Below are positions 46,547 through 58,897 of a stretch of DNA of 64,000 bases, piece by piece. The number at the start of each line of letters is the position of its first letter. The stretch's first letter is position 1. Origin of the DNA: Desmodus rotundus (taxonomy: Eukaryota; Chordata; Mammalia; Chiroptera; Phyllostomidae); assembly GCF_022682495.2 (NCBI RefSeq), contig NC_071399.1:5561342-5625341 (forward strand), written 5' to 3'. Made by a program: the position numbers and the translations under genes. The notes beneath the pieces are model-generated. The model was given only the letters and a program-made list of their open reading frames with translations. It made no database searches and had not been told where the DNA came from.

Positions 46547-49240
46547 TAATAGCATTTCCAAGTACTCTGTGTATTAAACACTTCACACCAGAATAATCAA
46601 GGATTCACACCTTATCTATTCTCCCAGAATTGCCCCTAAGTTCTCTAGGGTATGGGGAGACAGGAGGTCAGAGCTATCCCTTGGTGTGGCTCCTTTGCAG
46701 GGCATATAGGCAGAGGTTCCGAAATTCCCCAGGAGCTGGAGTGAAACTGTCTCTGAAGGACAGTACACTTCCACCGTCAGGAGTTAAGTAGGAGCTCAGA
46801 GATCTTTATGCTTAGCAAGAAGCCCTCTCCTCCCTTCCAGCAACATCCATAGCCTCTGCCTGCCGTGGTGCTCTCGGGACTAGGAATGGTGTTACCCTTT
46901 ATCCATGTGTTTACATTGGGTGCCCTGAAAACAGACTCAGATGGTGAGTGGAGTACAGAAGAGGAATTGTCCTTGAGATGTGGGGAAGTGCAATGGCAGG
47001 TGTGCCGAGGGACAAGCTGATCTGCAGGGTGATTTCCACGGGTTCTCCAGGGAGATCTGCATCTGGGATGGATGTTCAGAGTTGCCCAAATTGTGACTGT
47101 GCGGCTCGGTACCCCTGCCTTGGCCTGTGATTGGCTGTGGGCATTCCCAGTGGATGGGGATGTAACACTGGCAGAGGCAGTTGAGTACAGCTGGGGCCCA
47201 GGCCCAGTGAGATGCACAGCTGTTGTCAGAAGCTGGGCTTTCTAGCAGCTGGAGGGATAGGTGCGTCAGCCATTCAGGAAGCACTCCACGGCACATAAAA
47301 CAACATGCTACTTGATCCGCTCAGACCCATTTGTCTCTCGGAGTATTTGTTCCATGTAGGAATAGCTTCACAAGGATTATGGTTGGTTTTGCTCCTTAGG
47401 AAGTTTACAAGAAAAGGATGAATGCAAAATTTTTGTTGGTTCTATCGTAATAAACTCACCATTGGGAATGTTTTCTGCAACATGATAATTCTCTCTATAT
47501 ATATTTTTAAGTGAATGAGTGGATGAGTGAATGAATGAATACACAGGAGAATTTGCTGAGATGTTTCTGTTTCCTTGGGCTCTTTCACGGCCAGTTTACA
47601 AGAGCCTCTGTACGAGCTTCTTTATCCCAACCGCAGGACTCCCTCTGTCTGAGCCACACCTGGAAGGTGGCTCTGAATGTCCTCCTGAGGAATCTGGTCT
47701 GCCTCACTCACCTGCATCCTGCCTAACGTGGGGGTTTCTGGGAGCCGGATGGGCAGCTTCTCGGCAGGCGGGGGTTGGCTTCCCCTTGATGTCCTTTATG
47801 CCTCTGCTCTCTCTGCCTCTGCTCTGTGCCTCGGGTCCTTTATCAAGCCTTGGATTTATTCTTTATCTCGTCTGATGTCAAGACTTTAGTGGTATAAATG
47901 CTAAACTTTTGAATTTGAAGTGCTTTCTTTTTCCCCCCTGTCTTTCATGTCTCCCTTGTTTGAGGCAGTGGATGCTGCTGAATAAGTGGGTGGGAGGGGA
48001 CAGTGTATAAAGAAATGCAAAAAGCACACGGAGCGTGTATCACAACATTATCCCATGATGCTCTTTATTGAGTTGTTTTAGGTTTATATAACATAATGCA
48101 TTTAAGGTGCTGGTTTTCTAGGAATAGCAGTAATACTAGTTGTATTTAAATTCTCCTGTGAAATAGAAAACCACAGAGGAAAACAATGACACCATAATAA
48201 CTGTTCCTCCTGTGGTCATGATATCTGTTCAGTTAAAAACAGACTTGCGAAAGCAGGGAAAAAAAAAAACATTCTTAGTAATAGGGAATATGAACTAGTT
48301 GTATAAAAAGATGGTACTTTTAAGACTAATAAAGTCAGTTCGGACTTTCTAAGCTTAAAACCTCAAAATTCCATTAATAAAGATTAATAAAGTGAAGACT
48401 TAAAAGCATTTTAAATGTCCACTATATACCTAAAAAAGCAAAAATAAAAATATTCCATGTGAAGTGTATTTAAAGAGAAACATGAGAAATACATCCAGCT
48501 CTCAATGGATTTATATTCTAGATTTGTACATTTTCTGATAATTCCTCTCTGAATCACTACACATGAATTTTCTTAGGATTGCAATAAATTAGATGTTAAA
48601 ATATGAAAAATTATACAAATAACTTTATGTCATTATTAATTTGATGTTTCTGGAGCAGTCAAGCCAGGCTCATTTGTTGGAAAGGAATACCACAGCTTAA
48701 TGTATCTAATCATGTCTTCCAAAGGATGAAATCACTCACAAGGGAGAGCCTGAGAATAAGATCAATGGACTTATATTAGTGTAAATCATCATTGATTAAT
48801 GAATGCTACGTTGGGGATAGAATCTAAACTTACTGCCAGTTTTGCGAGTTTAAGTAGGATAAGCATGCCAAGTACTGAAAATATAAGTTCTAATAATATA
48901 ATATTTGTATCTGATAATTACTTGACCAACTATGATTAAAATTAGAAACTTAAGAATTAAGAAAAAAATTAAATATATCTAATTTAAAATATATTATATA
49001 CTACATATAGCCCACAGATAATAAATATTAAAGATAACTTTGCTTAGGGGAAAAAAAAAAGTCTGCCTCAAAGGATTTCTTATGTTTTTGTTCAAGCACA
49101 TAGTTTGCCCCAAATTGCGGGTACAGTTTTTGATTTGGAGTACAGACTAGTAGCTTGAAAGTATTGAGTGTAGTTTGCAAAAATACCTAAATTCTATTGT
49201 GTAATTAATTCATGGCAAGAGTAATGAATCAATATAAAAA
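46547..49240. other. unassigned DNA, partly GC-richer
   Basis: At 46610-47300 the sequence is GC-richer and carries the longest frame of the window (146 codons, minus, 46777-47217), overlapped by a 119-codon frame in another phase. There are no domain-like features. A GAAT-type short repeat lies at 47511-47540. Possibly an old LTR, not identified. Confidence 0.4.
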
Positions 49241-49353
49241 TGTTTATTTTGTTTTTATTTCATTAAAATTTATTAAATGGAGAAATGCATGAAAAATGTT
49301 ACTATCTTCCACTTGCTTAAAAACATAGTTAGAGTCTCACCATTGTCCATGGA

Positions 49354-49502
49354 TTAGAAGGCAGTCTCATCCAAGTAAGCAGAGGGCGCAGAGACAAAAG
49401 CACAGGTCGGGGTTCTCTGGAGGAGGAACTTCACCTCTGAGAAGCAGCCGTCTTCACTGGCTGGTACCCACTGCACCCAGAGGCTCCGAGCTGGTGCTGA
49501 TC
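49354..49502 (-). other. candidate terminal exon, minus strand
   Basis: Minus-strand sequence has a strong acceptor-like edge: a CTCCCTCTCTCTTCTG pyrimidine tract and CTCAG ending at 49503, with a branch-point-like TTCTAAT about 40 bases upstream. From 49502 a frame starting in phase 1 runs 48 codons to TAA at 49356-49354. AATAAA motifs follow at 49274-49269 and 49259-49254, about 80-95 bases after the stop. The encoded segment includes SLWVQWVPASEDGCF and does not match a family I know. A chance combination of signals remains likely enough that I keep this low. Confidence 0.22.
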
Positions 49503-49750
49503 CTGAGTACAGAAGAGAGAGGGAGTTTGTAATGTGAATATTAGAACCTCAGAGATGCCACCAACATACTTTAGTTTGGTGATCATATTATTACTGTACG
49601 ATGTGCAAATATCACACTTGCTTGCAAAAAGGAAGATAACTATTCCAATTGACAGACAGTTTCAAAGATGTTTTGTTCAAATGTCAAGAGTATAAAACAG
49701 TATAGAATACAATTAAGAGTGCCAGACAGTTGTATGAAATTCTTATTTTA

Positions 49751-50179
49751 TTTTAATTATTTATTTTTATTCAGTTACAATTGTCTGCATTTTCTCCCCT
49801 TCCCTCCACCCCACCCCAGCCAGTCCCACCTCCCTCCCCCACCTCTACCCTCCCCTTTGATTTTGTCCTTGTGTCCTTTATAGTAGCTCCTATAGACCCC
49901 TCTCCCCACTATCCCCTCCCCACTCCCCTGTGGCTATTGTCACAATGTTCTTAATTTCAATGTCTCTGGTTATATTTTGTTTGCTTTTTTCTTTTGTTGA
50001 TTATGTTCCAGTTAAAGGTGAGATCATATGGTATTTGTCCCTCACCACCTGGCTTATTTCACTTAGCATAATGCTCTCCAGTTCCATCCATGCCATTGCA
50101 AAGGATATAAGCTCCTTCTTTCTCTCTGCTGCATAGAATTCCATTTCTCCAAGGAAGACATACAGAGGGCCCAGAGACA
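49751..50179 (-). mobile_element. bat L1 3' end with 5' inversion
   Basis: 49751 to about 50145 is antisense L1: a TTCAGTTACAATTGTCTGC end, the C-rich 3' UTR tract, and GGTGAGATCATATGG near 50018. From about 50146 to 50179 the L1 text switches to the sense orientation (CTCCAAGGAAGACATACAGAG, an ORF2 segment). Perfect 18-bp duplications TATGAAATTCTTATTTTA lie at 49733-49750 and 50180-50197. This is the signature of twin priming. Confidence 0.92.
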
Positions 50180-50197
50180 TATGAAATTCTTATTTTA

Positions 50198-50925
50198 AAT
50201 AAAATCTATAATCTATTCAGAAAAGATTGTGCCATATTCCAAAAGCATAGTTCAATCTTCCAAAATCATATGCTATCCTTACAACTTAAAAATAACATTG
50301 AACAGTTATAACATAGTAGTATGATTAAAAAAAAAATGTCCAATCCCAAACTAAATGTTGACTCTTGCCTTTTAAAACTGAAAACAAAGCATTTCCCACA
50401 TCCACATATTTATAAGTATCCTATCTAATTCAGTGAATATTCTTTACTTAGTTTCTTGAAAAAGTTTAGTCATTATGTGGGTCGGGAAAAAAAAGAAAGC
50501 AATAATAAATACTTAACAGACTTACCAAGTAATGAGTATGAGTTGAGAGGATATAAATACTTATGAAGTAAGACCTAAAGAATTCATTCATTTGTTGTTA
50601 GATTTAATTATTTTGAAATAGTAAGTTAAGGTAGCATTTTATTATTTCAAATATGTACGCCAGGAAAACAGTACCTCTCTTTATTAAATAAAATAAGTCA
50701 AGCTCTTCAGTCCTCTATACTATATATTAACATGTTTTAATAAGTAAAAAGAGAACAAGTTCACGTACATCGTGTGTGTGTACACTTAGTAGAGAAAGTG
50801 AGCATGATCATGTCATTTAGAAATGTTTTGAATAAAACATAACTGAATAATCCTGATATATCTGTATGTTGATTTTAAAAAATAACAAAACAGGAGAAAC
50901 ACATGTTCTGCCTAATATAAATATA
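50198..50925. other. unassigned AT-rich DNA
   Basis: No feature seen. Confidence 0.4.
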
Positions 50926-51005
50926 TTTTTTCTTTCTCTTTTAAATTTTGTGGTTGTTCAATTACAGTTATCTGCATTTACCACCCCCATTGCCCACAAC
51001 GCAGC
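50926..51005 (-). mobile_element. very short L1 3' end, antisense
   Basis: TTTTGTGGTTGTTCAATTACAGTTATCTGCATTTACCACCCCC is the extreme L1 3' terminus. Severely 5'-truncated. Confidence 0.7.
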
Positions 51006-51061
51006 CAATCAAATTAATTTTTTAAATTTATAAAGTTTTAAGTCACTATGTGTAACTAAAA

Positions 51062-51261
51062 AATTGATATTTTATTTATTTTTAGACAGAGGGGAAGGGA
51101 GGGAGAAAGAGAGAGAAACATCAATGTGTGGTTGCCTCTCACACAACCCCTACTGGGCACCTTGCCCGCAGCCCAGGCATGTGCCCTGACTGGGAATCAA
51201 ACCAGCAACCCTTTGGTTCACAGGCCAGCACTCAGCCCACTGAGCCACACCATCCAGAGCT
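51062..51261 (-). mobile_element. Ves SINE, copy 5
   Basis: GATATTTTATTTATTTTTAGAC tail, GGGGAAGGGAGGG purine tract, antisense B box GGGAATCAAACC near 51189 and antisense A box CCCACTGAGCCACACC near 51236. No clear target duplication was found. Confidence 0.92.
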
Positions 51262-51767
51262 AAGTTATCTTTTGTGTAGCTAGAATTTAGATAGCTGAAA
51301 TTAATTTTCTTAAATTTTTTAAACTTTATTAGATGGTCACCTTTGAAATGTGAAGGCAAAGTTTAATGTCTTCAACATTCACATAAGTCATTCAAAGCCC
51401 TAAACGTGCATGTTGAATACCAATGAAAAACAACTACCTTTATGGAGCATAATAACAATAAAACAGTGTTTTATCTGCTAAGATCAACAAAGTTCATAGA
51501 AATGCCTTTTTTTAATATTTGCATGGCCGTAACATGTCCTTCTTTCAAAATTAAATATAGATTTTTCTATCTCTCACTCTGAAGCTAATGAGTCCAAGAT
51601 TCTTAATCTAAGAGAAGTGCATTGAATGCCCTTCAAATTCTGCCATTGCCTTCTTTCCCAGGTCGCTCTTCTCACACCTTCAGGTGTTCATCAATGGTGT
51701 GTGTTGCTGACACCTTTCTACTGAAGGCCAGGCTTTCAGCCCACGTAGACTCAATTCTTCCATTTAC
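51262..51767. other. unassigned AT-rich DNA
   Basis: No repeat recognised. The right edge is the donor-like site of a candidate minus-strand exon. Confidence 0.35.
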
Positions 51768-51806
51768 CTTGTAACCAGTCCTCTGCTTTTTCCACACCGC
51801 AGTGGC
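51768..51806 (-). other. candidate 39-nt internal exon, minus strand
   Basis: Bounded on the minus strand by an acceptor-like TTGTCCAG (ending 51807) and a donor-like AAG|GTAAAT (GT at 51767-51766). It is open in the phase needed to join the candidate terminal exon (codes for HCGVEKAEDWLQ in that phase). The acceptor tract contains another AG ten bases upstream, which weakens it. Confidence 0.15.
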
Positions 51807-53446
51807 CTGGACAAGCTACAAAAAGATTGTTTATGAGTTTTCTTTGTAGGCACTATTTATTTAAAAATTCATTGTCAAAAATGATCATTTGCCTCTGAAA
51901 TATAACAGTATCTTGGCAATATATTAAGTTCAGATTTCACACTTATCTGTGATGTCCACATACAAGGACTGAGACTAAAAGGAATAACAATAGATAATCA
52001 ATATCACCTTTGTGTAGTTCTGTGTCTTAGAAAGTGTTTTGGGCTAGGGGAATGGAAAGGGGCGGCAGAAGGATACTAACTTCATAAAAAAATGGGTAAT
52101 TCTGGGGGGTTTTTATGACTGACTTAATTAAGGGGCACATTTTCCCTGTTTAATGGGTGGTCTCTAATTGATAGAATTCTCCAAATATTATCAGATTTGA
52201 GCTCCTCTCAGTCAATACCCCCATTTTTTTCCTTACAACTTTCTATTCCAATGATTTCGTGCCTGACAATAAAATAAATAAATAATTATCAGCTGTGTAT
52301 CATTTTAGATATCACGATAAAGTTTCTTCCCATAGACTCAGAATTTATTCAAGACTCTTTGTTTTTAAGAGTCTTAAGGTCCATCTCACTCCTTGCAGAA
52401 GTCTTTGAATGGCATAGCCAGACAAAAGAGAGAATGTCCTCCTATTTGCCAGCATCTCAATGAAATGACTATTTGATGGATATCTACGTATCCTTAAGCC
52501 TTCCCTGCAACAGTGAATGGATGACTTAAAATTCTGGTTAGCAGTCACCCCTCCACACTTATTTCACCGAGGTCATATAAAAATAATAGATTTTCCTGAG
52601 CTTTGACCACAATATGACCATCCACAGGTTCTGAGCATGAAAGTTTTACTCCCTTGGCTTACATGACCTGGCCCTATAGTCTGGGATTTACATGTGAATT
52701 CCCAGCTTCTCTTTGTGTACCCAGATAAAAAGATAATTTCAGCGTGGATTTCCTGCCCTTGTCACCTTTTTAATCTGTGTGCATCTGTGTACCTGTAAGT
52801 TTGTGGCATGTTTTCTGTGTTCCTTCTGTAACTATACATTCACCTTTCAGAGGTACACTCATAGTTCTGTTGCCGTGGTTCACGCAGTCTGCACACTGCT
52901 GTCCTTTCCAACTATACTGTGACCTTCCAGGAAATAATAGTCTTCAATTTATCTTTCTAATCTCAGACTCTCACATACTTTCTGACTAATGGGAGATATT
53001 TTTAAAATGTTGAGATGTGAATGAGTGGCCAAATTATTTTACATCTCATTCTATTTCATCATTTCTTGCTAAAACTATATTCTTTGTATCTTATAACTTG
53101 TTCAGAATATAGTATTTTTACTTAAGAAAGCAGGACATTTTTAAAACTAAACTTGCAAGTTCCATATGCCATTATAATAAGTCAGCTTTAAGATAATACC
53201 ATAAAATCAGCTAGAGAATTTACCAAAAGAAATGGAAAAGCTTAGAATGTTTCCTTAAAGAATTAAAGTGAATGTCTTCTGATTGGTATAAGGAAGTTCC
53301 CAGGGCTGCTCAGGGTAGGAACCACCTCTGTTGACCTGGTCCCTCCCTATATGCAAGGGCAGTCCTAGATGGACCTAAATGCTTGCCTTGCACTGATTCT
53401 TAGTTAAGGGTTATGTTTTCATAATAGCAGGAATAAAATGAAAGAA
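51807..53446. other. unassigned DNA
   Basis: A 67-codon minus frame at 52345-52548 ends at an AATAAA-containing sequence but has no other support. No repeat recognised. Confidence 0.35.
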
Positions 53447-53832
53447 TGAACATCCTAATTGCCCATCAGTAGATGAGTGGATCAAAAAACTACAGTATGT
53501 CTACATAATGGAATACTATGCAGAAGGAAAAAGGAGGAATTCCTGCCTTTTGCAATAGCTTGGATGGAACTGGAGACTATTTGCTAAGTTAAATAAGGCA
53601 GTCAGAGAAAGACAAATGCCATATGATCTCACCTATAAGTGGAACCTAATCAACAAAACAAACAGGCGAGCAAAATAGAACCAGAGGGATGAAGAAGGAA
53701 TCAGTCAAAGAACATGTGTGAATGACTGTGGACATGGACAATGGTATGGGGACTGACTGTGGGAGGTGGGGGGTTAGGCTGGGCAGAGGAGGCAAAGGGG
53801 AAAAAATGAGGACAATTGTAATAGAGTAACAA

Positions 53833-53835
<3 letters not shown>
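53447..53835 (+). mobile_element. bat L1 3' end, sense
   Basis: AACATCCTAATTGCCCATCAGTAG near 53448 is the ORF2/3' UTR boundary pattern. It is followed by CATAATGGAATACTATGCAG near 53503, CCATATGATCTCACC near 53620 and the G-rich 3' UTR (GGGAGGTGGGGGGTTAGG near 53760). 5'-truncated. The tail has become a GA repeat. Confidence 0.9.

Positions 53836-53881
<46 letters not shown>
53836..53881. repeat. (GA)23 microsatellite at an L1 tail
   Basis: Forty-six bases of perfect GA sit exactly where the L1 poly(A) tail belongs. The two Ser/Leu-rich minus frames at 53646-53940 come from it. Confidence 0.95.
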
Positions 53882-53883
<2 letters not shown>

Positions 53884-53890
53884 AAAATTA

Positions 53891-54534
53891 GAAGAAGTCT
53901 CAAAAGAAGCAGTTGTTCTTTTTTTCTTCTTTGTTGACAAAAAATGAAAGCTTCCTACCCTTTGGTTACTATTATAAAATACTTTGTATTTTTTGAGAGA
54001 TTAATATAAGCAAGTTTTTTAATGTCACCCAAATTAAAGTTTTAGAAACAAAAAAAATAATTACATATTATTGAAAAGGTTTTGGATTTCAAGTATCAGG
54101 CATTAGAATAAACTAAAACAACTAAAATAAATTAGGGTAAATTTACACAACCAAATTTAAATGGCATTCAATAAGGCACTGATTTATGGTACTTAAAGAT
54201 TTAGGAAAATGTTGGTGACTCTTATTATTTTCATTCATCATTTATAAATTCATTCAATTCATATTACATTTAAATGTACATATATATAATTTATGTAGTC
54301 CAGTGCTCTCCAAATGTTTGGAACAGATAAAATCAGCTCAAAAATAATTTATAATGTAGTTTTAGATATTTTAGTGTATATTTACTTTTTAAAAATTTTT
54401 TTAAAAATCTAAGAGGAAATAAGCTGCTTTGACAGTTCAGTTAGTGTTCACACCCTAAAAACATATAAAAAAGTACACCAGGGAACAGTTTGCTTTAGGA
54501 GTTGCATGTATGCAGGTTAGAATAGAGTTCATAA
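53891..54534. other. unassigned AT-rich DNA
   Basis: No feature seen. Confidence 0.4.
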
Positions 54535-54730
54535 AATTCAATAAATAGTTATTAAATACATACTGTTTTAGACTTCAGAGAGTTATTTGTCCTGCATTTC
54601 CAATCATATTTACTGTCTCATTTAATTCTTACAAAACACGGTCATTATTTCACACATAATTAAGCTAGGGGAAGCAAGGGGAATTCCCATCGGGCTGATT
54701 TGAGAGTTCAAGCCCTTTACGACTTCATCT
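54535..54730 (-). mobile_element. MIR, antisense
   Basis: TAGTTATTAAATACATACTG, GTCTCATTTAATTCTTACAAAACACGG near 54616 and GAGTTCAAGCCC near 54704 follow the antisense MIR order. Confidence 0.6.
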
Positions 54731-54805
54731 TGTACAGTTGGGGACATGTAGTTACTGTGGTCTCTGTTGTTGGTGCTGTAAAGTGAGAGGAAGCCCCTGG
54801 ACTAG

Positions 54806-54853
54806 CATGAATGAATGAATGGATGGATGGATGGATGAATGAATGAATGAATG
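54806..54853. repeat. (GAAT)n/(GGAT)n repeat
   Basis: Tandem four-base units switching from GAAT to GGAT and back. Confidence 0.9.
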
Positions 54854-57032
54854 CAGAGGAAGTAGAACTAAGCATTAATGATACTCAGGGTTAGAAAACA
54901 ATGGGAAGAAGAGGGCTCAGGAAAGTTTAAAAATTAGAGAAGGAAGAACTAAGATTTTTTTGTAGAAGCAAAAAAGGCAAAGCCTAAACATGGAGGTTGT
55001 TTGAAAACAAAAGCTACACACACAAAAAAAGCTGATGAGAGAGCGATGAGGAATTAATGTCACATATCAGTCAGCAGGGAGCTCTCAGTATGAAATGAAA
55101 CTTGTAATTCTAACCACAACAGAAGGTCGTGAAAGGGAACTGGTAAAGTCACAAGCGTTAATGTCCTTGGAATCACCATAAGACAGCAATTTTCTATTTT
55201 TATATTGAAACGTGATAATTGGGTTTAATCATAAATGAAATTTGAGCATGCAATGTCAGTGAATAAAGAATTATTGTTCTGATTTAAGCTTAAACACTTG
55301 TCACCATACTGCGGAGATTCACATCATACATAGGGTCCCCAGAAGTTAGGTACTGATGCAAATAATATGTACCGCATAATTGTAGAACAATGTTTTCCTT
55401 CTTAAAGATGCACTCCCTGTAAAATTAGTCCCCGGAGATGCTCACAGCTGTTCTATTTAAAAATATGTCATCACTAAAATATGGAAAGACTGTTAAGTTA
55501 GACTGGGCAGGTATTTTATATTAAACATAGAATTTCCTTGAGGCTAATGTGTTGTTTCCCAAACTTACTTGTCTCTTACACCATTTTTGTTGAAAATTAT
55601 CACAGAAGAGACGTTGGAGAAGGTTGTTCGAAAGGATAACTGGGGTGAGGAGTAGGCTGGGGCCAGCATGCTGGTCTGATATATGATCATACTGGGTCAA
55701 CTGGAAAGCCAAAATACTCAGGGGGGAGTTCCTAGAGGGCCTCTGATCTCTATTTATTTAATATTAAATAAATACATATTTGTGAAAGTTATTCTATGTT
55801 GATTTGCCTGAAAGAAATTAAAGTGAGACTCAGGTGTAATAACCCCAGGGACTCAATTCCACAGGAAATTGAAAAACTGTAGTTTTTTGTTTGCTTTTAT
55901 ACCTTCCCAGGATAAGAAGACACAATCACGATTGTTGTAAAGTGTGGAAAAACTGCCAGATTTTTCCACTTCCTCTCAAGAGTGTCTTTCATTTAGGGAA
56001 ATCCAGAAGATACTGGGTTCCGTGCCTATCTGCAAATGAGACTAATAGTATTTTAATTGCTCTCCATGACTAGACATATTTTTAGTAAAAGGTTTATTTA
56101 AATTATCACTGTAATGACACATCTCTATGAGGTCATTTCATATTAATTTTTTAAAAGTCAATATTTTAGATGTTAAGTATATGGCTAATAAATAAATAGC
56201 AAAAGCTGTATTTATTTTAAGTGGGTTTCTTAAATAATGCCTATACAAAGGTTATATCAGAGAACATCCTTGTTGTTAAGCTTCATACACAAAGGCACAG
56301 AGTATTCACAGTATAGAGATTATTTTAAAGAAAAATGTGAAATTTTAAGAAAATAAATTCAAGGACAGGAGTCACTGCCAGGCTTACTCAAAATCCACGT
56401 GGTCTGAAATTTTCACTGATGTGCTGTCTTCTGTGTGTCTCAGCTCAAAGTGAAGACAGCTTCCTGGAGGAGAAAAGGGTTAGGGGAAAAGCTGTGTCAC
56501 AGCCCATCTAGTCCGGTGAATCGCAAAGCCTCGTGTGCATGAGCCTGGACTATTTAGTATGCGAGGACACACAACTTCCCCTGGACACTGCAACCTGACA
56601 GGGCAACAAGCATACCCAGGGGCCCACTACACGACAGTAAATAACTGTCCTGGTGGCAGGAAAAGTGTCGCAGAGAGGTGGCATTTAAGTTTGGACTGCA
56701 AAGAAAAAGTGACTTGTTTCCGTATACCCGTGGGAATAATAACTAGTATAACAACATATGTTTTGCACACACACAAAATTCATTGAATAAATGAAGAAAA
56801 ACCTCTCAAAATTCTATTTTGATGCGATCTGAAATGAATTATGGTCAGAACTGTCTACTAAAATATGAGTGCATGTCTTAAGAAACACATCTATATCAAA
56901 TATTAAATATTCTGAAAAATACCTTGGAATTATTATAGAATAAAATATGACTTATTAAAGAACTATATTGTTTGTATATAAGTTTTGCACCTAATAAAAC
57001 CTAGAAAGATGTTCTGAGTTCGTAGCTGAGAG
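54854..57032. other. unassigned DNA
   Basis: About 2.2 kb without a recognised element. At 56590-56720 a GAGGTGGCATTTAAGTTTGGAC stretch may be a decayed L2. Confidence 0.4.
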
Positions 57033-57125
57033 AAAAGAAAGGAAGGAAAGAAGGAAGGGAGGGAGGGAGGAAGGGAAAAAGGGAGGAAGGAAGGAAGGAA
57101 GGACGGAAAGGCAAGGAAGGAGGGA
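57033..57125. repeat. purine-rich GGAA repeat
   Basis: About 90 bases of GGAA, GAAA and GGGA units, imperfect. It generates a Phe/Ser/Pro-rich minus frame at 56963-57148 that is not a gene. Confidence 0.93.
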
Positions 57126-58069
57126 AAAAGCTGAAAGACAGCACTCATTTTGGGGGGCAGCCAGGTGGATACCTATTCACATTATCTTTGTAACAGTTTC
57201 TCTTAGGGGATAGCTCTGGACCGCATTCCCAACAAGGACCCAAGAGCTCAGAGGGTTTCCAATAGGCTTCTGTCACAGTCAATAAAAAAACCCCACAAGA
57301 ACTTGGCTTCCTGATCTCACGCTTTTTAAAAAAATTCAACTATAAAGGAAATTAAGTGGACTGTCTAGCCCATTTCCCTCCTGGGTACACATTGCTATAA
57401 TATTTATGTTTGATAAAAGACTCTCTATCTTTCATAAGGACACAGTATCTAATTTATCAAACAGTATAGTTTGCAATCCTCAGCTCAAACATATATCAGA
57501 GAGTGAACAGGTTTGAAATAAAATAAAATGACACAAAAGGGAAAAGAGCAGACTGATCCAGAGAGAAAACGACTAAAAAAAAAGATTTATCCCAGTTATA
57601 CATGTTAGTCATCTATTTGCTCCCTGATATAAGCATCCTTGGTACCCTGGATTTTCATCTTGTTCCGCATCCACAATAGATAAAATTCAGCTGAGGATGA
57701 TAATAATTGATTTTCCTTTACAAGTGTGGAATCAAACGCTGATCATTTCCTGGTTACTGTCTCTGTAAAGATGTGCGGTTACCCATCAGATCACAGAAAA
57801 TACATGGTCACTGAAGTCTATTGTTTTATATGGGTATAAATAGACAGAGATATAGATATACAGATATATACATAAAATAAATTTAGTTCAATAAATAAGG
57901 ATTTTGAAAAAATCCTGAATTATCAACTTATTAACTCGATTAATTTTATCACATAAATTTGTTCCTTATGTAGATTTTTCAATGAGCAACAGCAATGAAA
58001 ATGAAAAAGGCATAGAGCCTTTTATTACCTAGATAAGAACATGTCAAGATTGAATTATGAGCAAAACTT
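57126..58069. other. unassigned AT-rich DNA
   Basis: Contains only a short TA/GA-rich simple stretch near 57840-57875. Confidence 0.4.
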
Positions 58070-58240
58070 ATTGGCATGAATAAATTCGAGAAACATGGAC
58101 TGAGCTCCTACCTGTGCAAGAGACTGTGCTAGATGATGAGAATATAGAGATGAGTCTGGCGCACACCTGAAAGTCCAGGAGGCATGTGGAGACATGGGCA
58201 TCGATAACATAAGGCAGAAAGCATTGGTGCAAACACACGA
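58070..58240 (-). mobile_element. L2 3' end, antisense
   Basis: GGACTGAGCTCCTACCTGTGC near 58098, AGACTGTGCTAGATGATGAGAATATAGAGATGAG near 58121, CATGGGCATCGATAAC follow the antisense L2 terminus. Confidence 0.7.
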
Positions 58241-58353
58241 TGATGGTGTTGAGGAGGAAGAACGAGAGGATTTGCACATGGCAGGCAACGTCCGTCCTGC
58301 TTCCCCTGCCTTCACTTATTTGCTTGTCAGAACACAGGAAGATCAGTGGTGCT

Positions 58354-58838
58354 CTTTTTTTTTTTTTTTTTCCTTTTTTTTTTTTATTGTTATTCAATTA
58401 CAGTTGTATGCCTTTTCTCCCCATCCCTCCACCCCACCCCAGCTGAACCCACCTCCCTCCCCCCTCTCCACCCTCCCCCTTGGTTTTGTCCATGTGTCCT
58501 TTATAGTAGTTCCTGTAATCCCCTCTACCCACTGTCCCCGCCCCCACCCCCCACCCCCGCCCTGGCTATTGTTAGATTGTTCTTAACTTCAATGACTCTG
58601 GTTATATTTTGTTTGCTTTTTCCTTCTATTGCTTATGTTCCAGTTAAAGGTGAGATCATATGGTATTTGTCCCTCACTTCCTGGCTTGTTTCACTTAGCA
58701 TAATGCTCTCCAGTTTCATCCATGCTGTTGCAAAGGGTATAAGCTCCTTCTTTCTCTCTGCTGCATAGAATTCCATTGTGTAAATATACCATAGTTTTTG
58801 GATCCACTCGTTTGCTGATGGGCACTTCGGTTGCTTCT
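58354..58838 (-). mobile_element. bat L1 3' end, 5'-truncated, antisense
   Basis: A long T tract at 58354-58385 (antisense poly(A)) leads into TTATTCAATTACAGTTGTATGCC, the C-rich 3' UTR tract, GGTGAGATCATATGG near 58649 and GGGCACTTCGGTTGCTTCT near 58819, where it ends. It is nearly the same element type as the copy at 49751. The 130- and 140-codon plus frames here are antisense L1. Confidence 0.92.
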
Positions 58839-58897
58839 CTTAACTGCTTTGCAGAGGATATAACGTCACAGCTGCTCGGGCGTAGCCAGGAATCTAC

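Noticed and set aside
46777..47296. Longest open frame (146 codons, minus) as a gene
   Set aside because: A second long frame overlaps in another phase, there are no domain-like features or splice context, and the block looks like an old GC-richer repeat.
53646..53940. Ser/Leu repeat protein on the minus strand
   Set aside because: Encoded by the (GA)23 repeat and antisense L1.
58194..58768. Plus-strand frames of 130 and 140 codons
   Set aside because: They read the antisense strand of an L1 3' end; the Pro/Phe-rich products come from its T and C tracts.
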